Shown: positions 1 to 6,755 of the stretch, piece after piece
Layout of the letters: each line of letters begins with the position of its first letter
How positions within the stretch are numbered: position 1 is the stretch's first letter
Source of the DNA: an uncultured Clostridia bacterium
GTDB taxonomy: Bacteria > Bacillota > Clostridia > Lachnospirales > CAG-274
Direction: 5' to 3'
NCBI GenBank assembly: GCA_947629215.1
Contig: CANRCU010000022.1
Location: 1 to 15,780, forward strand
DNA length: 15,780 nucleotides
Made by a program: the position numbers and the translations under genes
Notes under the pieces: generated by a model
The model's database searches: none
Told to the model about the DNA's origin: nothing
What the model saw: only the letters and a program-made list of their open reading frames with translations

Positions 1-21
1 GAATTTTCGGAACGAAAATTC
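1..21. repeat. Perfect inverted repeat at window edge
   Basis: Positions 1-9 (GAATTTTCG) and 13-21 (CGAAAATTC) are exact reverse complements around a 3-base loop. It may be an operator or the 3' hairpin of a gene lying off the window. There is no T-run after it on the + strand, and the other flank is outside the window, so its role cannot be decided. Confidence 0.4.
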
Positions 22-100
22 ACATCTGCCAAGGAAATACAAAATTTTTCTTACCTTGATTTGATTCTTATAATACATAAATATTTTAAAAATTTACAAG

Positions 101-130
101 CGCAGCAGTTCAAAATTGCTGCGTTTTTTT
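101..130 (+). terminator. Rho-independent terminator upstream of the SPFH gene
   Basis: CGCAGCA (101-107) pairs with TGCTGCG (117-123) around a 9-base loop and is followed directly by seven T (124-130). It probably ends a + strand transcript entering from the left and insulates the SPFH gene, whose promoter begins immediately afterwards. Confidence 0.75.
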
Positions 131-134
131 ATGC

Positions 135-163
135 TGTACAAATGCTTGTGAATATGTTAAAAT
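135..163 (+). promoter_or_regulatory. Predicted sigma-A promoter of the SPFH gene
   Basis: TGTACA (135-140, 4/6 match to the -35 consensus), a 17-base spacer and TAAAAT (158-163, 5/6 match to -10). The -10 is preceded by TGT, giving an extended -10 element. The predicted start lies about 30 bases before the ATG at 199, directly downstream of the terminator at 101-130. Confidence 0.5.
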
Positions 164-198
164 ATAAACAGAAGCAATTTTTAAAAGGAGGATTTTTT

Positions 199-1515
199 AT
201 GGGACTTATAAAGGCGATCGCGGGCGCAACAGGTTCTGCGCTTGCGGATTCATGGAGAGATTATTTTTACTGCGAGGCAATGTCGGGTGATGTAATGGCT
301 GTCAAAGGCAGTAAACGCGCAGGCAGCCGCAGCTCAAATCAATTCGGCAATGAAAATATAGTTTCAAACGGCAGTATCATAGCCGTTAACGACGGTCAGT
401 GTATGATAATCGTCGACCAGGGCAAAATAGCGGAAGTTTGCGCCGAACCGGGCGAATTTCTCTATGACAGCTCGACCGAACCGAGCGTTTTTTACGGCGG
501 TCTTGGCAAGGGCATTCTTGACACATTCAAAGTTATAGGCAAACGTTTTACTTTCGGCGGAGAAGCCCCGAAAGACCAGCGTATATATTTTTTCAACACA
601 AAAGAAATGCCCAACAACAAATACGGTACACCTAAGACAGTGCCGTTCCGTGTAGTGGATAACAACATAGGGCTTGATGTGGACATATCCGTTCGCTGTT
701 TCGGCGAATATTCGTTTAGAATATCCGATCCGCTGCTTTTTTATAAAAACGTCTGCGGCAATGTCAGCGGCACATACAGGCGCAGCAACCTGGAGAGCCA
801 GCTCAAGAGCGAGCTGCTGACCGCTTTGCAGCCTGCTTTCGGCAAAATATCCGCAATGGGCATACGTTACAGCGCCGTTGTAAATCATACAATGGAAATG
901 GCAGAGGCGCTTAACGAGGTACTTTCGTCCAAATGGCGCGATCTCAGGGGTATTGAGATAGTTTCGTTCGGTATCTCCTCCATAACAGCCACCGAAGAGG
1001 ACGAAAAAATGATAAAAGACCTTCAGCGTGATGCAACACTGCGCAATCCGAATATGGCTGCGGCAAGGCTTGCAAGCGCGCAAGCGGAGGCTATGGTAAA
1101 TGCGTCGCGCAACGAAGGCGGCATGGGTGCTATGGGCGCTTTTATGGGTATGAATATGGCGCAGAATGCAGGCGGCATGAATGCGCAGACATTGTTTGCA
1201 ATGGGCGCTCCGCAGCAAAACACGTCCTCTGCGAACACCGATCCGAAAACAGGCTGGACATGCAAATGCGGCGCAGTCAACACAGGTAAATTCTGCTCGG
1301 AATGCGGTGAAAAACAACCCGGTGTAAATGGCTGGACATGCAAATGCGGCACAGTCAACAAGGGTAGGTTCTGTTCCGAATGCGGAAGCCCCAAACCTCA
1401 GAACGAGCCTTTGTATAAATGTGATAAATGCGGCTGGGAACCCGAAGACCCCAAAAATCCGCCCAAATTCTGCCCCGAATGCGGAGATCCGTTTGATACA
1501 AACGATATAATTTAA
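199..1515 (+). CDS. SPFH domain protein with C-terminal zinc ribbons (YdjI-like)
   Basis: The protein has 438 aa. The start at 199 is chosen because AAAGGAGG ends 8 bases before it; an in-frame extension to 61 runs through the terminator and promoter and is not credible. Residues 1-40 hold a motif around WRDYFYCEAM, typical of the bacterial family often labelled 'virion core protein-like' or YdjI-like SPFH proteins. Residues about 60-290 form the SPFH/Band 7 domain (for example VPFRVVD and the ADP-type helical end near SSKWRDLRGIEI). A Gly/Met/Ala-rich linker follows (about 300-345). Then come three CxC/CxxC...CxxC zinc ribbons from about 352, 378 and 405. In Bacillus subtilis the related YdjI works with membrane-associated PspA-type stress proteins; a membrane-organising role here is inferred from family. 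The gene appears monocistronic and converges on the TIR-like/TPR gene. Confidence 0.85.
   Translation: MGLIKAIAGATGSALADSWRDYFYCEAMSGDVMAVKGSKRAGSRSSNQFGNENIVSNGSIIAVNDGQCMIIVDQGKIAEVCAEPGEFLYDSSTEPSVFYGGLGKGILDTFKVIGKRFTFGGEAPKDQRIYFFNTKEMPNNKYGTPKTVPFRVVDNNIGLDVDISVRCFGEYSFRISDPLLFYKNVCGNVSGTYRRSNLESQLKSELLTALQPAFGKISAMGIRYSAVVNHTMEMAEALNEVLSSKWRDLRGIEIVSFGISSITATEEDEKMIKDLQRDATLRNPNMAAARLASAQAEAMVNASRNEGGMGAMGAFMGMNMAQNAGGMNAQTLFAMGAPQQNTSSANTDPKTGWTCKCGAVNTGKFCSECGEKQPGVNGWTCKCGTVNKGRFCSECGSPKPQNEPLYKCDKCGWEPEDPKNPPKFCPECGDPFDTNDII
1252..1389 (+). repeat. Intragenic 78-bp tandem duplication encoding two zinc ribbons
   Basis: The segment beginning GGCTGGACATGCAAATGCGG recurs 78 bases later (1252 and 1330) with only scattered changes. 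Each copy encodes one ribbon starting GWTCKCG. The close nucleotide identity indicates a recent in-frame duplication inside the SPFH gene. Confidence 0.75.
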
Positions 1516-1602
1516 CCGACCGACAGATAAGTCCCCCGCCTCTTGGGCGGTGGGACCTTACTGTTGTATCCGGCGGGAGTACAAGCTTCCGGCGAATATA
1601 AA
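1515..1602. repeat. Intergenic repeat copy A (two hairpin modules)
   Basis: This lies between two convergent genes. Module 1 (1531-1556) folds as GTCCC/GGGAC plus CCGCC/GGCGG with a bulged T. Module 2 (1564-1601) has 13-base imperfect arms around the loop GAGTACAAGCTT. The lead-in ACCGAC and module 2 recur at 8907-8959; a module resembling module 1 recurs at 4527-4574. There is no T-run, but its place between gene ends would allow a role in transcript ends or processing. Confidence 0.65.
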
Positions 1603-1633
1603 AACGAATATCCTTGACTTTACCCGAAATATT

Positions 1634-4195
1634 TCATTTTGGGTACGGATAATTCCAATCGGGATAATTTTTTGAAAGCGTTTCAAATGCCTTCATTGCT
1701 TTTTGGTAATACTCTTCGGCTTTTTTGTTCTGTCCGAATTTACCGTAAAAAGCGGATACATTTCTGTAAATGTTTACAAGGCTTGTGCCGTATTGAACGG
1801 GTTCTTTTTCCGCAAGACTTTCTGTCAGCTCTACGGCTTTTATAAAATACTTTTCAGCCTCTTTTTTTTGTCGTTTAAGACTGTAAATAAAACCTGTATG
1901 GCTATAGTTTACTGCAAGAACAGGTTTATATATGTCGGGACAGGCTTTTGCAAGTTTTTCTATCATTGCCAAGGCTTTCGGATGATATAATTCGGCTTTT
2001 TGTATCTGTCCCGAATTGTTGTAAAAATCGTTTATGTTATTATATAGGCTTACCAGATTTTTTCCGTATACGTCGGGATGATCTTCCGCATATTTTTCAT
2101 ATATGCTTATGGCTTTTAAATAATATTCTTCTGTTTCTTTATTCTTTCCAAGGTTTTTGCAAACCACACCAAGATTATTATAACTGTCTGCCAAAACAGC
2201 CCCGTATCTATCGCTGTTATTATCAAACAGCCTTTCTCTTATGCTTACGGATTTTAAAAAATACTCTTCGGCTTTTTGATATTCTTTTCTGTCACTCCAA
2301 AAAGCGCCTAAATTATTATAGCTGTCTGCCAGATAAGGTTCGTATTTATATGGGTCTTTTTCTGCAAGCTTTTCTCTTATTGCTATGGCTTTTAAGTAAA
2401 AATCCAAGGCATTATCATCACTCAGCCACGAAATATCATAGAGAATACCTAAATTATTATAGCTTATTGTCAAATCGTGTTCATATAGGTCACGGTCCTT
2501 ATTTACAAGCCGTTCTCTTATCTCTGCGGCTTTTATAAAATATTCCTTTGCCTTTTCGTATTCATGCTGATTTTTATAAAAATTGCCTGCGTTATCATAA
2601 CCGGTCGCAAGAGCAGGTTCATATGCATCGGGGTTATTTTTGGCAAGTTTTTCAAATATAGCTATATTTTTTTTATGATAGTTTTCCGCTTCACTGTTTT
2701 GCCCACGAGCAGAGTACAAAGTGGCTATATTGCCGTAAGTGCCTGCCAAAGCGGATTCATACAATGCCGAATCATTTTCTGTAAGCCATTCAAAAATATT
2801 TGCAGTCCTTAAATAACATTCTTCGGCTTGTTGAAAATTTCCTTGATTTTTATAAAAATTACCTGCATTATTATAAATTGCCGCCATATTTTGCTTATGC
2901 CGATAAGGCTCTTTCTCTGCAAGACCTTCTATTATTGCTATGGCTTTTTTATGATATTCTTCGGCTTCGTTATATTTGTCGCAGATATGGTTTGCTGTAA
3001 CGCCCGCTGTATCATAAAGTAAAGCTTTGTAATAGTTGTCAATATTTTCCCTGTTATATATTTCTTCAAGTTTTTTTATAATATCATACGACTCTTTGCT
3101 GTAGCCGTAATCATCAAGAAAGACGGCATATTCACGCACGGTGTCATATTCCACACCGTATTCAAATGATACCTGCATTATGTCTTTATAGAACTCTGCT
3201 ATATCATTAAAACGGTTTTTGCATTCCGTCATAACTTCACATATATTGATTTTGTATATCACCTCTTTTATATAAACAGATGCAAGTATTTTATCTTCTT
3301 TTTTCCTTATTTCCATCTTGTGTCTGAAATCGTTTTTCATTTCATTAAAATCAAGAGCAGCATTTGCGCCCTCAAGATCCCCGTCTTCAAGCAGACGACA
3401 TGCCTCTCTTTGACGGACGGTCATTTCGCCTTTTGCAGAATCACGTATAAGATTCAGCGATTTTTCAAAAAGTATTTTTTCGGTTCTTTCAATATCATCA
3501 TGTATACGCATCAGTTTTACGGCGGCGTCCGTATATTTACCGTACAAGGTTTTGTCATCTTTATTTTTTGAATATGCAGATAGCAGAGAATAATATTCTT
3601 TTTCCGCATTTTCAAGTTCTCTATACAGGTGGTTGAGCGAAGTGTTATCTGCAACCATTTTTACATTGTCAAGCGGCATTATTTCCACGCCGTCCATTAT
3701 AAGCCTGCCTTTGTCAAACGACATTTCCGCCATATTCAGACTGCCGAGTTTAAGCAGCATAAGTATTTTGAGTTTGATTGTGTCTACATGCTCATAAAAG
3801 CTGTAAAAATGGTATATTTTTTCGTCAAGGTCTTTCATAAAAGCAAGTGTTTCGGGGCTGCGGATACCATCGGCAGCTTTATTAAAGTATGTATATATCA
3901 CGGGTTTGCCGTAGCTCTTGAATTGATTGTAAGCGGCATAGAAATCGAGCTTTATAAATTCAGCCACGGAAGTATAAACAAGGAAAAACACTATATCGCT
4001 TTCGCACATTTGTTTACTGTATTTTTCATGCCGCTGTTCGCTGTCTATCATATCAAAATATATTTTTAAATTATATGATTTTTGCAGCTTTTGATTTATT
4101 TCTCCTATAAAATCATAAAGTTCGAGATATTCGTCTTTGACTTGTTTGTCTTTTGTCACTAAAAATATATGTATTTTTTTGATATTATTTTCCAT
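1634..4195 (-). CDS. TIR/DUF4062-like domain protein with C-terminal TPR units (paralogue 1)
   Basis: The protein has 853 aa, with AAGGA nine bases before the ATG. Residues 1-140 look like a TIR-superfamily/DUF4062-like fold: an initial strand (IHIFLV), then CESDIVFFLV (64-73), a helix around IKLDF (81-85), and GKPVIYTYF (96-104). Residues 150-330 are helical and charged, with a conserved segment near RQREACRLLEDGDLEGA. From about 410 there are about 10 TPR-like units of 46 aa with the pattern AEEYxxKAIxIxExLAxxxPDxYxxxLAxxYNNxGxFY. The units are well diverged at DNA level, unlike those of the paralogue at 11257-15426. It follows the RyR gene by 28 bases, so the two are probably co-transcribed. 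Such architectures suggest an N-terminal effector or signalling domain with a protein-binding repeat scaffold. Nucleotide hydrolysis or NAD cleavage is not shown. The fold assignment rests on remembered family patterns. Confidence 0.75.
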   Translation of the reverse strand: MENNIKKIHIFLVTKDKQVKDEYLELYDFIGEINQKLQKSYNLKIYFDMIDSEQRHEKYSKQMCESDIVFFLVYTSVAEFIKLDFYAAYNQFKSYGKPVIYTYFNKAADGIRSPETLAFMKDLDEKIYHFYSFYEHVDTIKLKILMLLKLGSLNMAEMSFDKGRLIMDGVEIMPLDNVKMVADNTSLNHLYRELENAEKEYYSLLSAYSKNKDDKTLYGKYTDAAVKLMRIHDDIERTEKILFEKSLNLIRDSAKGEMTVRQREACRLLEDGDLEGANAALDFNEMKNDFRHKMEIRKKEDKILASVYIKEVIYKINICEVMTECKNRFNDIAEFYKDIMQVSFEYGVEYDTVREYAVFLDDYGYSKESYDIIKKLEEIYNRENIDNYYKALLYDTAGVTANHICDKYNEAEEYHKKAIAIIEGLAEKEPYRHKQNMAAIYNNAGNFYKNQGNFQQAEECYLRTANIFEWLTENDSALYESALAGTYGNIATLYSARGQNSEAENYHKKNIAIFEKLAKNNPDAYEPALATGYDNAGNFYKNQHEYEKAKEYFIKAAEIRERLVNKDRDLYEHDLTISYNNLGILYDISWLSDDNALDFYLKAIAIREKLAEKDPYKYEPYLADSYNNLGAFWSDRKEYQKAEEYFLKSVSIRERLFDNNSDRYGAVLADSYNNLGVVCKNLGKNKETEEYYLKAISIYEKYAEDHPDVYGKNLVSLYNNINDFYNNSGQIQKAELYHPKALAMIEKLAKACPDIYKPVLAVNYSHTGFIYSLKRQKKEAEKYFIKAVELTESLAEKEPVQYGTSLVNIYRNVSAFYGKFGQNKKAEEYYQKAMKAFETLSKNYPDWNYPYPK

Positions 4196-4223
4196 ATTAG
4201 TATTTCCTTAGAATATATAAGCG

Positions 4224-4502
4224 TTAATTTTCTATTTTGTAGCCGAATTTTATAATCAGCTTCAAGGTTTCCAAAGCTGTATTCCTGTCATATTCTTTTT
4301 CGCTTTCGGGCAGTCGGTCATACGGAACAAGAAGAGGTGTGGTTTTTTTGCTGCTGTCCTTTATCTCTCCATATGTCCAACCCTCGTCAATGCGACCTTT
4401 TGCCCATACATCGTGAACGTTTTTTGCTATTTTTTCCGTTAATTCAAGCAGATTATCCGATAAGATAACTTCGCTTGTGTCGATCGGTTTTGGATCATAC
4501 AT
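4224..4502 (-). CDS. Stand-alone RyR (ryanodine receptor repeat) domain protein
   Basis: The protein has 92 aa. The ATG at 4502 is preferred over the ATG at 4511 because the Shine-Dalgarno AAAGGA lies about 10 bases before 4502 but abuts the earlier codon; the RyR domain also begins right there. The whole protein matches the RyR family pattern: YDPKPIDTS near the start, then AKNVHDVWAKGRIDEGW, LLVPYDRLP, EKEYDRNT and a final GYKI. In animals this domain is a repeat in ryanodine receptor calcium channels. Bacterial single-domain versions are known but their ligands are poorly understood. It is the first gene of an operon with the TIR-like/TPR protein, so it may be a ligand sensor or adaptor for it (inference). 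No membrane segment or signal peptide is visible. Confidence 0.85.
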   Translation of the reverse strand: MYDPKPIDTSEVILSDNLLELTEKIAKNVHDVWAKGRIDEGWTYGEIKDSSKKTTPLLVPYDRLPESEKEYDRNTALETLKLIIKFGYKIEN

Positions 4503-4526
4503 AATTATCATTTCCTTTCTGTTATT

Positions 4527-4574
4527 TTATCGACCAAGTAAGACCCAGACTCTCTTGGGTGGTGGGTGTCGTTA
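4527..4574. repeat. Intergenic repeat copy B, in the leader of the RyR operon
   Basis: It shares the TATCGACC lead-in and a module with CTCTTGGG and GGTGGG, matching module 1 of copy A (1531-1556), but lacks the second hairpin. Read on the - strand it lies between the predicted promoter (4606-4634) and the RyR start, so it would be transcribed as a 5' leader structure (ACCCA pairing with TGGGT across an 8-base loop, plus weaker outer pairing). Confidence 0.5.
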
Positions 4575-4605
4575 TTTACAGTATATGCATAATATTTTTG
4601 ATATA

Positions 4606-4634
4606 ATTATACATCTTTTCTTATAATATAGCAA
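4606..4634 (-). promoter_or_regulatory. Predicted sigma-A promoter of the RyR-TIR/TPR operon
   Basis: On the - strand: TTGCTA (4634-4629, 4/6), 17-base spacer, TATAAT (4611-4606, 6/6). It predicts a leader of about 95 bases before the RyR start. It sits just beyond the terminator of the CAP gene operon, so the RyR operon is transcribed independently. Confidence 0.6.
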
Positions 4635-4635
4635 G

Positions 4636-4665
4636 AAAAACAGGCTGCCTTGATGCGGCAGCCTG
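4636..4665 (-). terminator. Rho-independent terminator of the stalk/CAP operon
   Basis: On the - strand CAGGCTGCC (4665-4657) pairs perfectly with GGCAGCCTG (4649-4641) around a 7-base loop, followed by TTTTT (4640-4636). It lies 16 bases after the CAP gene stop. Confidence 0.85.
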
Positions 4666-4680
4666 TTTATTGTTATGTAG

Positions 4681-5439
4681 TTATCCTCCGAAATTCTGTA
4701 CCCAATATCCGTTGCAGTAGCCTACACCTATGTCGGTATAACTTTTGTCCAATATGTTTGCCCTGTGACCTTCGGAGTTCATCCAGCCTTCAACTGCCGC
4801 TTCGGGCGTTCCGTAACCCCTGGCAATATTTTCACCCATACAGCTGTATTTATTGCTGTATTTTTCTATTCTGTCACTTAATGTTCTGCCGTCCTGCGAT
4901 GTATGCGAAAAATAATTATTGGTATACATATCCTCTGCGTGAGCCTGTGCCGAGCTGCACAAAGCATCGCTTAACCTAAGAGCGGGCAAGCCGTATACGG
5001 CTCTTTCCGCATTTGTAAGTGCTACTACCTTTGTTACAGATTCGGGATAAACTGTCGATCCTGACGGCTGTTTATCTTCTTTATTTTCCGTAGTGTTGTT
5101 GTTTGTCGGAATATCGACGGGTTTGTCTTTTTCGTTTGTATCCTGTTCGTTTATGCTGATACCCGGGATACCGAAATACAAAACGTCAAATTTTTTAAGC
5201 ATTTTCCTTTTTAAACTGTCTATCTTATTTTGAGCTATGCTCGAATAGATGTTTTTAGCGGTATCAAAACCGACATTTGTGCAGGAATCTATTATAATGC
5301 CGTCCGAATTTACCGTGATAGTTTCGTATCGGTTGTTACCGTCATATTTTTTAGTTATTTTTGTTTCGGCAGCTACATTAATGACCGATGGGATTGTTAT
5401 TGCCAATGAAAGAATAATACCGATTATTTTTGATTTCAT
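4681..5439 (-). CDS. Secreted CAP (SCP/PR1, YkwD-like) domain protein
   Basis: The protein has 252 aa. AAGGAG lies 10 bases before the ATG, inside the last codons of the upstream gene, which suggests translational coupling. Residues 1-24 form a signal peptide ending near NVAA. Residues 25-95 are an unassigned region, and about 96-130 are a low-complexity Asn/Thr/Glu/Lys linker. The CAP domain spans about 134-252, with LTNAERAVYGLPAL, an AHAEDM helix, FSHTSQDG (His179), GENIARG (Glu203), GHRANIL (His225) and a final WVQNFGG. The usual CAP cleft His/Glu/His residues are present. The bacterial CAP family is secreted, often in spores or cell walls, with mostly unknown activity. The gene is last in a three-gene operon of exported proteins. 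Confidence 0.9.
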   Translation of the reverse strand: MKSKIIGIILSLAITIPSVINVAAETKITKKYDGNNRYETITVNSDGIIIDSCTNVGFDTAKNIYSSIAQNKIDSLKRKMLKKFDVLYFGIPGISINEQDTNEKDKPVDIPTNNNTTENKEDKQPSGSTVYPESVTKVVALTNAERAVYGLPALRLSDALCSSAQAHAEDMYTNNYFSHTSQDGRTLSDRIEKYSNKYSCMGENIARGYGTPEAAVEGWMNSEGHRANILDKSYTDIGVGYCNGYWVQNFGG

Positions 5440-5446
5440 AAGTCAT

Positions 5447-5926
5447 TCACTCCTTTTTGCCGAAATTTATATAAATAGGTTTGTTATAGGTATAGTCATG
5501 ATCAAAAATGTATTTTGCCTCTACATTTTCGTAACTTGTTTTTGAGTTATTCTCTATATCTATATCGACATCGGTTTCGCTGCCGTATATTATGGGTACA
5601 TTTATATCTATGTCGGTATCGGCTATGACCCACGTTTTTACTTTTTTGTATTCTGTGTCATTATCGGATCGTATATTGACTTTTCCTTTGCTGTCCTTTA
5701 TTTGTGGAATATTGACGGTAACATTTGTTTTGCTTACGGCGCCTACTCTTTCATCCTCTATTTTTGTTTTTTTAATGTTTTCCATATCCACAAGGCCGTA
5801 TGCTCTATCTAAAGTAGGTGTGTTCTTTGAAGAGTTTCTGACATTGATATTTTCGGCAAAAACAGAGTTTACAGAGGACAGTACCATAGTGCAGAACAAA
5901 AAAGAACCGAGTATTTTGTTTTTCAT
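5447..5926 (-). CDS. Secreted protein of unknown function
   Basis: The protein has 159 aa. AGGAGGT lies 8 bases before the ATG. A clear signal peptide ends near SVFA (residue 24). The mature part is hydrophilic, with Asp/Asn/Lys-rich stretches and repeated short acidic beta-like segments (DTDIDINVP, ETDVDIDIE). No family was recognised. It ends 7 bases before the CAP gene start, and its terminal codons contain that gene's ribosome binding site, so the two are very likely made together. A possible -10 (TATAAT, - strand, 5974-5969) lies upstream but has no good -35 partner. Confidence 0.75.
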   Translation of the reverse strand: MKNKILGSFLFCTMVLSSVNSVFAENINVRNSSKNTPTLDRAYGLVDMENIKKTKIEDERVGAVSKTNVTVNIPQIKDSKGKVNIRSDNDTEYKKVKTWVIADTDIDINVPIIYGSETDVDIDIENNSKTSYENVEAKYIFDHDYTYNKPIYINFGKKE

Positions 5927-6038
5927 CTCTTATTACCTCCTAAAAATTTGTTTTTTACAGTTATTATGATTATATGGTTTGTTGAATATATAACTTGAAA
6001 TTGCTTAACCGGTATTGCATTTTCAAATTAATTACGTT

Positions 6039-6605
6039 TTAATTGGTTATGGTTATTGTTTTAGAGCCGCCATCCCAATTTGTATTTAGATCCAGGGTAT
6101 CTGCCATCAGTCTGACGGGTATATATGTAACGCCGTTTTTGATTTCGGCAGCGTTGCCCGGGGCGGTCTTTTTTTCGCCGTTTACTGTATATTCGCTGCT
6201 CCCTGCGGTAAACACTATTTCATTACCGTCGCATAAAACGGTTATTTTCTTCTCCGCCGAATTCCAGCCGATGCCCAAACTGTTCTTGAAGTTTCCGAAA
6301 ATATCGGTTACAGCCCTTAATGGGATCATTGTTCTTCCGTTATTTATATAGGGGACTGCATTTATAATTAAAGTTTCGCCGTCAACGGTCACTTGATTTG
6401 AATCAAGCACAAACACGGCTTTATGTGTTACAGATGTTTTGTCATCCGATGAATAGTGATATACATTGGATACTGAAAAGTTTCCGTTGATATTGGTATA
6501 TTTATTGCTATCCGAATAGGAAAATTGCTCGGCTCTTGTAGGCGAAACATTCCAAACAGGCATTATTGCCAATGATGTCAGAAAAACGATCAGTGATTTT
6601 TTCAT
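6039..6605 (-). CDS. Exported copper amine oxidase-type stalk domain protein
   Basis: The protein has 188 aa. GGAGGT lies 6 bases before the ATG. The signal peptide (1-25) ends near PTRA. After a short Ser/Asn/Tyr-rich region, residues 64-188 match the Cu_amine_oxidN1 (stalk) domain common in Clostridia and Paenibacillus: VDGETLIINAVPYINNGRTM with IPLRAV, GWNSAEKKITV, then a second half with NGVTYIPVRLMADTL and a closing NWDGGSKTITI. The name comes from the N-terminal stalk of copper amine oxidase; no oxidase domain is present here. These domains usually act as cell-surface modules. It is the likely first gene of the operon with the unknown secreted protein and the CAP protein (gap 112 bases). 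Confidence 0.9.
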   Translation of the reverse strand: MKKSLIVFLTSLAIMPVWNVSPTRAEQFSYSDSNKYTNINGNFSVSNVYHYSSDDKTSVTHKAVFVLDSNQVTVDGETLIINAVPYINNGRTMIPLRAVTDIFGNFKNSLGIGWNSAEKKITVLCDGNEIVFTAGSSEYTVNGEKKTAPGNAAEIKNGVTYIPVRLMADTLDLNTNWDGGSKTITITN

Positions 6606-6688
6606 GATATTACCTCCGTTTCATTTAAAATTTCTTCGATGTCGGGTCAAAGATATTATATTCTTAATATTCCTCCTCTCTTTTCCTA

Positions 6689-6716
6689 AATATATAATAT
6701 CATATCCGTTTTTCAA
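6689..6716 (-). promoter_or_regulatory. Possible promoter of the stalk-domain operon
   Basis: On the - strand: TTGAAA (6716-6711), 16-base spacer, TATATT (6694-6689, 5/6). It lies about 85 bases before the start at 6605, after the coupling ATPase gene. No terminator separates the two, so read-through is also possible. Confidence 0.4.
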
Positions 6717-6755
6717 TTTACCGAGGGTGTTCAAAATAGGTGACTTAAAAGATAT

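Noticed and set aside
61..198. N-terminal extension of the SPFH protein to position 61
   Set aside because: The extension would translate through the terminator hairpin and the predicted promoter, whereas AAAGGAGG precedes the ATG at 199 at ideal spacing.
364..1317. 317-codon open frame on the - strand opposite the SPFH gene
   Set aside because: Its composition (Cys/His/Arg-rich, no family) is typical of an antisense shadow; the + strand encodes conserved SPFH and zinc ribbon motifs with a good ribosome binding site.
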